NCBI GenBank assembly: GCA_963780795.1 | Contig: CAWADH010000013.1 | Location: forward strand, 124,001 to 188,000 | Source: DATJGR01 sp963780795 | GTDB lineage: Bacteria; Pseudomonadota; Gammaproteobacteria; Pseudomonadales; Azotimanducaceae | Direction: 5' to 3' | Length of the DNA: 64,000 nt | Part shown: positions 26,195 through 34,871 of the stretch, in pieces | How the letters are laid out: each line of letters starts with the position of its first letter | How positions within the stretch are numbered: position 1 is the stretch's first letter | Translations under genes and position numbers: made by a program | The notes under the pieces: model-generated | Seen by the model: the letters and a program-made list of their open reading frames with translations, nothing else | Told to the model about the DNA's origin: nothing | Database searches by the model: none

Positions 26195-28090
26195 ATGCTG
26201 CAGAAGATGCGAGAACATTCTCAGAGCACGGCGACGAAGATCCTTCTCGGCCTGCTCATCATCGTGTTCACGATGTTCGGCTTCGGTGCATTCGAAGCGT
26301 TCATCAAAACGGACCCTCCTGCGGCCAAGGTGAATGGAACCAACATCACGCGTGCGGAACTGGCGATCGAGACGCAGCGGCAGAAGCAGCAGATCCTGGC
26401 GCAGATGGGCGAAAAAGCGAACCCCGATCTGATCGACGAAGCGCGGCTTTCGAAATCGGTTCTCGACCGTCTCATCAATCAAACGATTCTCATGGACTCG
26501 GCCAAGGACATGGGGTTGCGGGTATCGGAAGCGGAGGTCGACCGCGTGATCGTTGAGAATCCGCAATTCATGTCCGGTAACAAGTTCGATCGCGACTTGT
26601 ATACGCGCCTGCTTGCGAACGTAGGACACACGCCGGTGACGTTCAAGGCGCAGCTGACTAACGACTTCACCCTGCGGCAGCTCACGAGCGCCGTGAGTGA
26701 AAGCCCGTTCGTGACCGACGAAGAGGTGCGCAACGTTGCCCGTCTGGCGGCCCAGACGAGAGACATCGCATTTCTGATGTTCACGCCCGAACAGTTCGAG
26801 AAGACGGTTACGGTAGGCGACGAAGAGGTGGACTCGTACTACCAGAGCCACGTGTCGGAGTTCATGACGGCGGACACCGTGGACGTCGACTTCGTGCAGT
26901 TGTCTCTCGCAGATCTTGCGAAGGACGACTCGTTCGCACCCACGGAAGAGCAGATCGCCGGACAGTACGAGGCCGACGCAAAAGCGTTCAAGCCGAACGA
27001 ACGCCGTCAGGTGGCGCACATCCTGCTGCAGATCAACGATTCGCGTACCGAGGACGCCGCGCGCGCGGAACTCGCTGCGATAAAGGACCGCTTGTCGCAC
27101 GGCGAGCGATTCGACGACATTGCACGCAAGGTATCCGAGGACCCGGGTTCGGCGAAGAGCGGCGGCGATCTCGGCGTGATCTCTAAAGGCGCCATGGTTC
27201 CGGAGTTCGAAGCTGCTGCGTGGTCCTTGGAGGCGAACCAGGTGTCCGATCCGGTGCGTACGGAGTTCGGAATGCACCTGATCAAAGTGCTGTCGATTCA
27301 GAGCGATCAATACGCGCCGCTTGCCGACATGCGTCCGCAGATCGTGTCGCGGTTACGCGAACAGGCGGCCGACGAGAAGTACCGGACCAAGATCAGTGAA
27401 CTGGACGAGTTGGCATTCGAGTCGCCGGATGACCTCACGCATCTCGCAGAGACGAGCGGTTTGGCAATTCAACACGTCACCGGTGTAACCCAGGAGGCCG
27501 GTTCGGCGCCGTTCGATTCTGCGACACTGCGAACGGCGGCGTTCGCCGACGACGTAATCGCGCGCGGCCTCAACAGCCGCGTCATCGAGGTGGACAAGAA
27601 CGCATACGTGGTGCGCGTGAAGGAACACCGTCCGCCCGCGCAACGGCCGCTGGCCGACGTATCGGACGGGATCCGCAAACGAATCGTTCGAGAAAAGGCC
27701 TCGGACCGTGCACGCGAGGCATCGGCTGAAGCGATGGCGCGCGTCACCAACGGTGATCCGAGTTCAGTGATCGCGATCGCGTACGGGATGCAATGGCAGC
27801 TGGCTACCGCAGCGACGCGAGGCATGCCGGGCCTCGATCGCGAGGTCGTCAAAGCAGCCTTCGAACTGCCGCGACCCAGCGCGGGCGCGCGCCCGGTCAC
27901 GTCCGCGGAACTCGGGAACGGTCGAGTGGCGGTGGTCACGGTCAGTGCGGTGAACGACGGCGACTTTTCCGCACTCACGGAAACCGACCGCACCGCGCTC
28001 CGGTCCCAGTTGGAGAAGCAGGTCGGAAATCAGGAGTTCACGGCGTTGTTCCTGACGTTGCGAGATTCCGCCTCCGTCGAACGGATGTAG
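26195..28090 (+). CDS. ppiD: Periplasmic folding chaperone PpiD (parvulin family)
   Basis: Membrane-anchored periplasmic chaperone that helps newly exported proteins near the Sec translocon. The 631-residue protein has a short cytoplasmic start, one membrane helix at about residues 14-34 (ILLGLLIIVFTMFGFG), a SurA-like N-domain, and a parvulin domain at about 268-365 (RRQVAHILLQ to FGMHLIKV) with DLGVISKGAMVPEFE. Parvulin domains of PpiD are often inactive as isomerases. The hupB-ppiD neighbourhood is conserved; the tRNA-Val/tRNA-Asp genes often found between them are absent. Confidence 0.93.
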   Translation: MLQKMREHSQSTATKILLGLLIIVFTMFGFGAFEAFIKTDPPAAKVNGTNITRAELAIETQRQKQQILAQMGEKANPDLIDEARLSKSVLDRLINQTILMDSAKDMGLRVSEAEVDRVIVENPQFMSGNKFDRDLYTRLLANVGHTPVTFKAQLTNDFTLRQLTSAVSESPFVTDEEVRNVARLAAQTRDIAFLMFTPEQFEKTVTVGDEEVDSYYQSHVSEFMTADTVDVDFVQLSLADLAKDDSFAPTEEQIAGQYEADAKAFKPNERRQVAHILLQINDSRTEDAARAELAAIKDRLSHGERFDDIARKVSEDPGSAKSGGDLGVISKGAMVPEFEAAAWSLEANQVSDPVRTEFGMHLIKVLSIQSDQYAPLADMRPQIVSRLREQAADEKYRTKISELDELAFESPDDLTHLAETSGLAIQHVTGVTQEAGSAPFDSATLRTAAFADDVIARGLNSRVIEVDKNAYVVRVKEHRPPAQRPLADVSDGIRKRIVREKASDRAREASAEAMARVTNGDPSSVIAIAYGMQWQLATAATRGMPGLDREVVKAAFELPRPSAGARPVTSAELGNGRVAVVTVSAVNDGDFSALTETDRTALRSQLEKQVGNQEFTALFLTLRDSASVERM

Positions 28091-28095
28091 CCGAT

Positions 28096-29421
28096 TCAGG
28101 AAACGCCGCGGCGGCTCGGTACGTGCAGCACCAGTCGGCGTCCGGGTCTGAGAACGTCCGAGGGATCCACGTCGTTCCAATCCGCAATCGCGGATACCGA
28201 AACGTTGAATCGGTCGGCGATTCGCGCGAGCGAGTCGCCGCGCCTCACTGTATATGTTAGGCGACGCGTCGCCTTCGACCGCGGAATCGCCACCATGGGG
28301 TTCGCGGGTAATGCCGACGGCTCGATCACGGCAACCGCTATTACAAGCGACTGACTGGGATGAATGGTGTTGCTGGCGAGCCCGTTTGTCTCTCTAAGCG
28401 CCGCAACGCTGGTGCGGTACTGACGCGCGATCTTGCCCAGCGTCTCGCCGTGCTTCACCACGTGATGTTTCCATTGCACGCGTTCCTTCGGGTATTGGCT
28501 CAACGCGTCTTCAAATGCGTCGCGATAGGATTCGGGTATCAGTAGCCGATACGGTCCGTCAGGCGGCGTCGCGCGCCTGTTGAGCCCCGGGTTGTAGCGG
28601 AACATCTCGTCCACGGAGAACGAACCGAGGTTCGCGAGCACGGCGAGGTCCACCTGGTCGTCGAGTGTCGCAGTGAAGAAAGCGGGCGACGGATCGATCG
28701 GTGGCAGTGTCCACGCATCGTTCTGTGCGATCAGATGCGCGAGCGCCAGCAGTCGCGGGACATATCGTTTCGTTTCGATCGGCAGATCGAGATTGAAGAA
28801 ATCCGCGTCGGGCGAGTCCGACAGCGCGCGTCTGACGCGCCCCTCGCCGCCATTGTAGGCCGCGATCGCGAGCAGCCAGTCGCCGAACTCGTCGTGCAGA
28901 TAGGTGAGGTAATCAAGCGCAGCGGTGGTCGAGTCGATCGGATCTCTGCGACCGTCGTACCACCAGTCGATCGTCACGCCATAGTGCTTCGCGGTATTCG
29001 GAATCAGCTGCCACAGTCCTGCTGCACCGCTTTGAGAATACGCGTACGGATTCAGCGTGCTCTCGATGATCGGCAGCAGCGCGAGTTCCATCGGCAGTTG
29101 TCGTTGTCGGACTTCCTCGACCACGTACGCGAGGTAACGTCGTGCCTGCTCTTCGATGTCGAGCGTCGGCGTTGCGAGATACATGTCGACGGCGCGGGCA
29201 ACCGACGGTTCGTGCGTTTGGTGATTCAGCGCAAAGCCGTCGCGCAACACCGTCCACACATCGGATGGAACGGGTTCACGTTCTTCGGCCGGAGGGGCGA
29301 GTTGGGTGACCGACACTGGATTGTCGACTGGAGCGACTGGGTGGTCGGGCAAGCGAGAAGCACTCTCGCAGCCCGCCACTGAGATGGCCCAAAGAATGAG
29401 CCACCAGCGCGGCGTCGGCAT
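28096..29421 (-). CDS. mltD: Membrane-bound lytic murein transglycosylase D-like lipoprotein
   Basis: Outer-membrane lipoprotein that cleaves peptidoglycan to 1,6-anhydro products. The start at 29421 is chosen because it gives a signal peptide ending in the lipobox VAGC (Cys18); a much longer open frame to 30288 covers the methyltransferase gene and is a shadow. The transglycosylase domain has catalytic Glu120 in IIESTLNPYAYSQSG and the AAYNGGEGRV motif. Two LysM modules follow at about 335-378 and 392-436. Length is 441. It is divergent from the methyltransferase-rnhA-dnaQ operon and convergent with ppiD. Confidence 0.94.
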   Translation of the reverse strand: MPTPRWWLILWAISVAGCESASRLPDHPVAPVDNPVSVTQLAPPAEEREPVPSDVWTVLRDGFALNHQTHEPSVARAVDMYLATPTLDIEEQARRYLAYVVEEVRQRQLPMELALLPIIESTLNPYAYSQSGAAGLWQLIPNTAKHYGVTIDWWYDGRRDPIDSTTAALDYLTYLHDEFGDWLLAIAAYNGGEGRVRRALSDSPDADFFNLDLPIETKRYVPRLLALAHLIAQNDAWTLPPIDPSPAFFTATLDDQVDLAVLANLGSFSVDEMFRYNPGLNRRATPPDGPYRLLIPESYRDAFEDALSQYPKERVQWKHHVVKHGETLGKIARQYRTSVAALRETNGLASNTIHPSQSLVIAVAVIEPSALPANPMVAIPRSKATRRLTYTVRRGDSLARIADRFNVSVSAIADWNDVDPSDVLRPGRRLVLHVPSRRGVS

Positions 29422-29505
29422 TGTTGCGCAATCTCCGTGCTGTCTGCACAATGCCGATCGACATTGTTTGATCCCTGCCGTTGATTCAACCGTAGCCGGA
29501 CGAGC

Positions 29506-30276
29506 GTGACGACTGACGAGATACACGGTCTCGCGACCTGGTTTGAAAGCCCCTTGGGCGCCACTCTCTTGCAGAAAGAGACACCTCTCCTCGTTCAGGG
29601 CGTACGACGATTTCACGGCGATTCGATGTTGTGGCTCGGGCCGATTCCGATGCCCGGCGTCGAACTCGACCGATGCATGGTTCGCAATCGCTTCTACGGA
29701 GCGACGCCTGGGTTTCACGCGCGTCCCGGCGACGCGTCGAACGCAGGTACTTACATAGGCAACATCGAAGCGCTCCCATTCCCGCCGTCTTCGCTCGATG
29801 CGGTGGTGATGCACCACGCGCTCGACTGCTGCGCCGACCCGCGCACGGCGATGCGCGAGGTGTGCAAAGTGCTGCGGCCGGGCGGGCGGTTGCTCATCTG
29901 CGGCTTCAACCCGATCAGCCTGTGGGGGGTACGCAGACTCGCAGCGCGATTGTTCGACGATGCGTTCAGCGACGCGCGCTTCGTGAATCCATGGCGGCTT
30001 CTCGACTGGATGGCGGTGCTTGGTATCGAGGCCGATGAAGGCGTCCAGTACCTGATGTATCGACCTCCGCTCGGCATCGGTTCCTTCGAACGTAAATTGT
30101 GGGTGCGCATGCGCGCTGCACTCGAGCGGGCACGGATCCCACTCGGCGGCGCGTATTACGTGCTCGGTCGCAAGAGCGCTGTCGGCATGACGCGCCTGCG
30201 CGGCACGGCGTCGCTGCGACATGCCAACATCACGTCGGTGGTCGTTCCTCACCCCACGCTGCGCAATCCGCGGTGA
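29506..30276 (+). CDS. SAM-dependent methyltransferase (YafS-like, type 11)
   Basis: Class I methyltransferase fold of 256 residues, starting with GTG. The core beta4/motif region is clear: LPFPPSSLDAVVMHHALD, then VLRPGGRLLICGFNPISLWG. The glycine-rich motif I normally seen near residue 50-60 is not recognisable, so cofactor binding may be altered. The YafS-RnhA-DnaQ arrangement of Escherichia coli supports a YafS-like call; the substrate is unknown. The stop overlaps the rnhA start. Confidence 0.82.
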   Translation: MTTDEIHGLATWFESPLGATLLQKETPLLVQGVRRFHGDSMLWLGPIPMPGVELDRCMVRNRFYGATPGFHARPGDASNAGTYIGNIEALPFPPSSLDAVVMHHALDCCADPRTAMREVCKVLRPGGRLLICGFNPISLWGVRRLAARLFDDAFSDARFVNPWRLLDWMAVLGIEADEGVQYLMYRPPLGIGSFERKLWVRMRAALERARIPLGGAYYVLGRKSAVGMTRLRGTASLRHANITSVVVPHPTLRNPR

Positions 30277-30755
30277 CGCTTTCCGCACTGGCGACGCCGT
30301 TGCTGGAGGTCTTCACCGACGGCGCCTGTCGAGGCAACCCAGGACCCGGCGGTTGGGCCGCGCTGATACGTCAGGGTGGTTCCGAGAAGGTGCTGAGCGG
30401 GGCGGAGCCGGCTACGACGAACAACCGCATGGAAGTGATGGCCGCGATCGAAGCGCTCCGATCGATCGCGCAGCCCAGTCGCATCCGGATCACCACCGAT
30501 TCCGAGTATCTGCGCCAGGGCATCACCAGCTGGATGAAGCGCTGGAAGTCGAACGGTTGGCGCACGGCGGCGAAGCAACCCGTGAAGAACAAAGATCTGT
30601 GGGAGCTGCTCGACTCGATGGTCGGCGCACATCAGATCGAGTGGTGCTGGGTGAAAGGTCATAGCGGACACGCCGAGAACGAGTTGGTAGATGCCGCGGC
30701 GAACGAAGCGATCGACGCGTTGCTGGCCGGACGATCTGCGGCGGGTCGTCGATGA
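30273..30755 (+). CDS. rnhA: Ribonuclease HI
   Basis: Removes RNA from RNA-DNA hybrids. The GTG at 30273 overlaps the methyltransferase stop and gives 160 residues. All four active-site acidic residues are visible: Asp in FTDGACRGNPGPGG, Glu in NNRMEVMA, Asp in TTDSEYLRQGI and Asp in NELVDAAANEA; the VKGHSGHAEN handle is present. It ends in an ATGA overlap with dnaQ, the classic rnhA-dnaQ pair, although here both are on the same strand rather than divergent as in Escherichia. Confidence 0.96.
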   Translation: MTLSALATPLLEVFTDGACRGNPGPGGWAALIRQGGSEKVLSGAEPATTNNRMEVMAAIEALRSIAQPSRIRITTDSEYLRQGITSWMKRWKSNGWRTAAKQPVKNKDLWELLDSMVGAHQIEWCWVKGHSGHAENELVDAAANEAIDALLAGRSAAGRR

Positions 30756-31486
30756 GCCGGCAGATCGTGCTCGATACTGAGACCACCGGTCTCGAACCTG
30801 AACACGGCCACCGCATCATCGAGATCGGCGCAGTCGAACTGATCGATCGCAAGCTGACCGGCCGCCACTTTCATCGTTATCTGAATCCGCAGCGCGATAT
30901 CGACGACGGCGCACTCGCGGTACACGGAATCACCAACGACTTTCTCGCCGACAAGCCGCCGTTCGGCGAGGTCGCCGACGAATTTCTGGCATTCATCGAC
31001 GGCGCCGAACTGATCATTCACAACGCGCCGTTCGACGTTGCGTTCATCGACTATGAGCTAAGCCGCCTCGAGCAGTCGCGCCGCCGCATTGAAGAGGCGT
31101 GCGCCGTAGTGGATACGTTGGCGATGGCGCGCCATAAGCACCCAGGGCAGAAGAACAGCCTCGACGCATTGTGCCGCCGCTACGACGTGGATAATTCCCA
31201 ACGGCAACTGCATGGCGCATTGCTCGACGCGGAGATTCTCGCCGACGTCTATCTGATGATGACCGGTGGCCAGACGGCGCTGTTCGTCGCGGACGAGGTC
31301 GAGACGGCGTCGTCAGGTTCCGACGTTTACGTCGTGGTGCGACTGCCGGCAGATCGGCCTCGGCTGCGAGTGGTTGTTGCCACCGAAGGGGAACTCGATC
31401 GACATTGCGCCATGCTCGACGACATCGATCGTCGCGCTCGGCAGGGTAGCGTGTGGCGATCGCAGGCGTTGGCGCTCGCCGAGTGA
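30752..31486 (+). CDS. dnaQ: DNA polymerase III epsilon subunit (3'-5' exonuclease)
   Basis: Proofreading subunit of the replicative polymerase. DEDDh exonuclease motifs are VLDTETTGLEP (Exo I), IIHNAPFDVAFID (Exo II) and HGALLDAEILADVYL (Exo III). Residues after about 175 are the less conserved region that binds the alpha subunit. Length 244 is normal. The ATG overlaps the rnhA stop. The downstream gap to nudC is 82 bases. Confidence 0.96.
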   Translation: MSRQIVLDTETTGLEPEHGHRIIEIGAVELIDRKLTGRHFHRYLNPQRDIDDGALAVHGITNDFLADKPPFGEVADEFLAFIDGAELIIHNAPFDVAFIDYELSRLEQSRRRIEEACAVVDTLAMARHKHPGQKNSLDALCRRYDVDNSQRQLHGALLDAEILADVYLMMTGGQTALFVADEVETASSGSDVYVVVRLPADRPRLRVVVATEGELDRHCAMLDDIDRRARQGSVWRSQALALAE

Positions 31487-31568
31487 TGCGCGTTCATTGC
31501 CACTCCTGAACCGATCGCGCGTCGTGTTAAGGTTTCGCAATCCATTCGTTCTTCCCGGGTGACATTTC

Positions 31569-32411
31569 ATGTGGCCTTACGATCCCGACGATTTCGAATC
31601 CATGACACAGCCGCCGGCAGACCAGTCGCACGACGACGCCTGGTATTTCGTGTTCATCGGTCAGGAGATTCTGTGCGTATCGGAGAACGGATCACCGCGT
31701 CCGATTCTGGCCGACGAAATGCGCTGGCTCGAACTCGAACGGCATGCCGAAATTTACCTCGGGCGATTTCAGGGCAGGTCGTGTTTTGCAGTGGTCGCGT
31801 CCGGGCGGCCGCAGCAGGGATATGCGTTGCTCGGGCTGCGGGCGTGGCTCGGTCGCGTCGCGCCATCGATGTTCTATCTCGCGGGCAGAGCACAACAGTT
31901 GGCGGATTGGGAGCGCGACCACGCATTCTGCGGCCGATGCGGCAGCGAGATGCAGAGTCATGCCGTCGACCGCGCCAAGCACTGCCCGGATTGCGGTCTG
32001 ATGAACTATCCGCGGTTGTCGCCGAGCATCATCGTGCTGATCCGCAAAGGCGAAGAGATGCTGCTGGCACGCAATGCGAACTGGCCGCAGGGGATGTACT
32101 CGACGCTGGCGGGCTTCGTCGAACCGGGCGAGTCGATCGAACAGACCGTGCACAGGGAGGTGTTCGAGGAAGTCGGATTGCGCGTCAAGAACGTCCGCTA
32201 TCTGGGCAGCCAGTCCTGGCCGTTCCCGAACTCGCTGATGCTGGGTTTTCACGCCGATTACGCGAGTGGAGACATCGTGTGTCAGGAAGGGGAAATTGCC
32301 GACGCGCGATGGTTCAGATATTCGGATCTGCCCGGCGTTCCGCCGGCGACCGCGATCTCGCGCTGGTTGATCGATCACTTCATCGATGAGATGACTAATC
32401 GTTCGGCGTAG
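31569..32411 (+). CDS. nudC: NAD(H) pyrophosphatase / RNA decapping hydrolase NudC
   Basis: Nudix hydrolase that cleaves NAD(H) and removes NAD caps from RNA. The 280-residue protein has the zinc ribbon Cys121, Cys124, Cys139, Cys142 and the Nudix box from residue 182 (GFVEPGESIEQTV, REVFEEVGL). The NudC-specific motif SQPWPFPxS is present as SQSWPFPNS, with serine in place of the first proline. The N-terminal domain is divergent, as usual. Its 3' end overlaps the convergent SCP2 gene by 17 bases. Confidence 0.92.
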   Translation: MWPYDPDDFESMTQPPADQSHDDAWYFVFIGQEILCVSENGSPRPILADEMRWLELERHAEIYLGRFQGRSCFAVVASGRPQQGYALLGLRAWLGRVAPSMFYLAGRAQQLADWERDHAFCGRCGSEMQSHAVDRAKHCPDCGLMNYPRLSPSIIVLIRKGEEMLLARNANWPQGMYSTLAGFVEPGESIEQTVHREVFEEVGLRVKNVRYLGSQSWPFPNSLMLGFHADYASGDIVCQEGEIADARWFRYSDLPGVPPATAISRWLIDHFIDEMTNRSA

Positions 32412-32751
32412 GCGGCAGGCTGCGGCTGCCGAACAGTTCCATCAACCGGAACGCCATCATCAGATAGCCGTCTGAACGAAAGCGGTCGTGCATGAATTCT
32501 TCGATCGCATTCGCCTGGCCGCGAATGATTGCAAACGTCGACGGCAGATCCGCGAAATGGAACGTGACGTCGGGTGTCGCATCGTCCTGCGTCACGGTCA
32601 GCGCGCAATCCGCGATTCTCAAGACGAGATGCTGTTGCTCGGACACGTCGAGGCGCACGATCATGTCGACGCCGACGGCCGCTTCAGGTCGAAAGCGTGC
32701 GCGCAGTTCACGAGCGAGATCTTTTAGCGTCATCGGGCGCGATTGAGGCAT
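32395..32751 (-). CDS. SCP2 sterol-carrier domain protein
   Basis: A 118-residue single-domain protein of the SCP2 family: the segment VRLDVSEQQHLVLRIADCAL and DVTFHFADLPSTFAIIRGQANAIE are typical, with the domain filling almost the whole protein. Bacterial members of this size include UbiT and UbiJ-type lipid-binding factors of ubiquinone synthesis, but nothing here decides between them. It is convergent with nudC and divergent from the SohB-like protease, 89 bases away. An internal ATG at 32733 is an alternative start. Confidence 0.7.
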   Translation of the reverse strand: MPQSRPMTLKDLARELRARFRPEAAVGVDMIVRLDVSEQQHLVLRIADCALTVTQDDATPDVTFHFADLPSTFAIIRGQANAIEEFMHDRFRSDGYLMMAFRLMELFGSRSLPPTPND

Positions 32752-32840
32752 GCCGTGGCACGAGCGTCAAGCCGCACTGCCGTGGACGCTCGCCGCGCCG
32801 ACGAAGTAGAGTACGCGCCTTTCCCGGTACGGCCGACACG

Positions 32841-33842
32841 ATGGAGCATCTGTACGACTATCTCGAGTTCCTCGCGAAGGCGGCCACCATCGTCGTCGCG
32901 ATCGTCGCGGTGGTCGTCGCTGCCACCTCGCTGGGGCTGCGTCGTGCATCGAGCGAGGGCGGCCACCTCGAGGTGCGCAAGTTCAACGACCGGCTCGACG
33001 ATATGAACCGTACGTTGCGGCACGCGTTCCTCGCGGCGCCGGCGTTCAAGAAGTCGATCAAACAGGAGGATCGCGCGCGCAAGAAAGCGTCGAAGGAAGA
33101 CGAGGACAGACGACGCGTGTACGTGCTCGATTTCGACGGCGACCTGCTTGCGTCGAAAGTGGATCACCTGCGGCACGAGATCACCGCGGTGCTCACGAGC
33201 GCTCGGGCGCAGGACGAAGTGCTGGTCAGAATCGAGAGCCCCGGTGGCATGGTGCATGGCTACGGACTTGCGGCTTCGCAACTGGAACGCGTGCGACAAA
33301 ACAAGATTCGGCTCGTGACTGCGGTAGACAAAGTTGCCGCGAGCGGCGGGTATCTGATGGCTTCGGTGTCCGATCACATCATTGCAGCACCGTTCGCGCT
33401 GGTCGGTTCGATCGGCGTCGTCGCGCAGATACCAAACGTGCATCGGCTGCTGAAGAAGCACGACGTCGATGTCGAGGTGCTCACCGCAGGCAAATACAAA
33501 CGCACGCTGACGATATTCGGAGAGAACACGGAGCAGGGACGTGCGAAGTTCGTCGAAGAACTCGAAGACGTACATGCGTTGTTTCAGGAGTTCGTTCAAG
33601 CGAACAGACCGCAGGTGTCGCTCGATGAGATTGCGACCGGTGAAGCCTGGTACGGAAGGCGCGCGCTCGAGCGCCGCCTGATCGACGAATTGTCGACGAG
33701 CGATGCGTATCTGACGAATGCGTGCAACGACGCCGACGTCTACGAGGTGCGATGGGTCGAACACAAGAAACCGATCGAACGCCTGCTGGCGCAATTTGCC
33801 AATGCCGCGCGCGGCACGCTCGCGCGTCTCGGTTGGGTCTGA
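32841..33842 (+). CDS. sohB: SohB-like inner-membrane serine peptidase (S49)
   Basis: Membrane-bound signal-peptide-peptidase family enzyme facing the periplasm. The ATG at 32841 gives 333 residues with one membrane helix at about 10-30, a charged linker (many Lys/Glu, residues 70-92), and the S49 catalytic dyad Ser168 in KVAASGGYLMA and Lys220 in AGKYKRTLT. The frame is open upstream, but that part lacks family similarity. Domain order (helix, SohB N-extension, peptidase) matches SohB rather than SppA. Confidence 0.9.
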   Translation: MEHLYDYLEFLAKAATIVVAIVAVVVAATSLGLRRASSEGGHLEVRKFNDRLDDMNRTLRHAFLAAPAFKKSIKQEDRARKKASKEDEDRRRVYVLDFDGDLLASKVDHLRHEITAVLTSARAQDEVLVRIESPGGMVHGYGLAASQLERVRQNKIRLVTAVDKVAASGGYLMASVSDHIIAAPFALVGSIGVVAQIPNVHRLLKKHDVDVEVLTAGKYKRTLTIFGENTEQGRAKFVEELEDVHALFQEFVQANRPQVSLDEIATGEAWYGRRALERRLIDELSTSDAYLTNACNDADVYEVRWVEHKKPIERLLAQFANAARGTLARLGWV

Positions 33843-33860
33843 TCAACAAGGGGAAGAACA

Positions 33861-34856
33861 ATGTCGAAGTTCAGTGCGCTGGTCGTAGAGAAAACCGCTG
33901 ACGAGAAGTTTACGCGACGCGTGTTGGAGCGTTCGACCGACGCGCTTCCGGCGGGCGACGTACTCGTCGACGTGCGTTACTCGTCGCTCAACTACAAGGA
34001 TGGTCTGTCGGCGACGGGCAACCCGGGCGTTACGCGCAACTTCCCGCACACGCCGGGCATCGATGCGGCCGGCACCGTGATCGAGAGCGCCTCGACCCAG
34101 TTCAAACCGGGCGACGAGATCATCGTCATCGGCTTCGACCTCGGCATGAACACGCCGGGCGGATTCGGTCAACGTATTCGCGTGCCAGCGGGATGGGTCG
34201 TACCCCGGCCAGCGGGGCTGCCGCTGGAACAGAGCATGATTCTCGGCACCGCAGGATTCACGGCCGCACTCGCGGTCGACAAGCTTGAAGCATCGGGCAT
34301 GCGGCCGAACGGCGGACCGGTGCTGGTGACGGGCGCGACCGGGGGCGTCGGATCCGTAGCGGTGATGCTGCTGGCGCATCTCGGCTACGAAGTCGCAGCG
34401 GTGACCGGCAAAGCCGCTCAGCACGAATTTCTGAAGAAGCTCGGCGCGAAGGAAATACTCGGTCGCGAGGCGCTACTCGAAGGCGCGAATCGACCGATGC
34501 TGAAAGAGCGTTGGGGCGGGGTGGTCGATACCGTCGGCGGCGACATCCTGTTCAACGCGGTGAAGTCGCTGAAGTACGGGTGCAGCCTTGCCGCATGTGG
34601 GCTCGTCGCGTCGCCGCAGTTCGCGGCAACGGTACTGCCCTTCATCCTGCGTCACGTCAATCTTCTCGGTATCGATTCGGTGCAACTGCCGCTGGCAGAG
34701 AAGGCGCGTATCTGGAACAAGCTCGCCGCTCAGTGGCGGTTGGATCGGCTCGCCGATCTGAAAGTGGGTTTCACGCTGGCTACCATCTCCTCCGGAATCG
34801 ACCGGATTCTGGCAGGGGAAATGGTGGGTCGGGGCGTATTGGACCTTCGCGCCTGA
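33861..34856 (+). CDS. acuI: Acrylyl-CoA reductase-like zinc-independent MDR oxidoreductase
   Basis: Medium-chain reductase of the YhdH/AcuI group; characterised members reduce toxic acrylyl-CoA to propionyl-CoA with NADPH. The 331-residue protein has the YSSLNYKDGLSATG opening, HTPGIDAAGTV, the nucleotide-binding GATGGVGSVAV and VDTVGGD. No zinc-ligand cysteine cluster is seen, as expected for this group. An AAGGGG sequence stands before the ATG, 18 bases after the protease gene. The propionyl-CoA product would feed the prpBCD pathway encoded later in the window; this link is inference. Confidence 0.88.
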   Translation: MSKFSALVVEKTADEKFTRRVLERSTDALPAGDVLVDVRYSSLNYKDGLSATGNPGVTRNFPHTPGIDAAGTVIESASTQFKPGDEIIVIGFDLGMNTPGGFGQRIRVPAGWVVPRPAGLPLEQSMILGTAGFTAALAVDKLEASGMRPNGGPVLVTGATGGVGSVAVMLLAHLGYEVAAVTGKAAQHEFLKKLGAKEILGREALLEGANRPMLKERWGGVVDTVGGDILFNAVKSLKYGCSLAACGLVASPQFAATVLPFILRHVNLLGIDSVQLPLAEKARIWNKLAAQWRLDRLADLKVGFTLATISSGIDRILAGEMVGRGVLDLRA

Positions 34857-34871
34857 GCGAAGTTGTTGGAA

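Noticed and set aside
28096..30288. A 730-codon minus-strand frame covering mltD and the region of the methyltransferase
   Set aside because: Only the part from 29421 has a signal peptide and family motifs; the rest mirrors the plus-strand methyltransferase.
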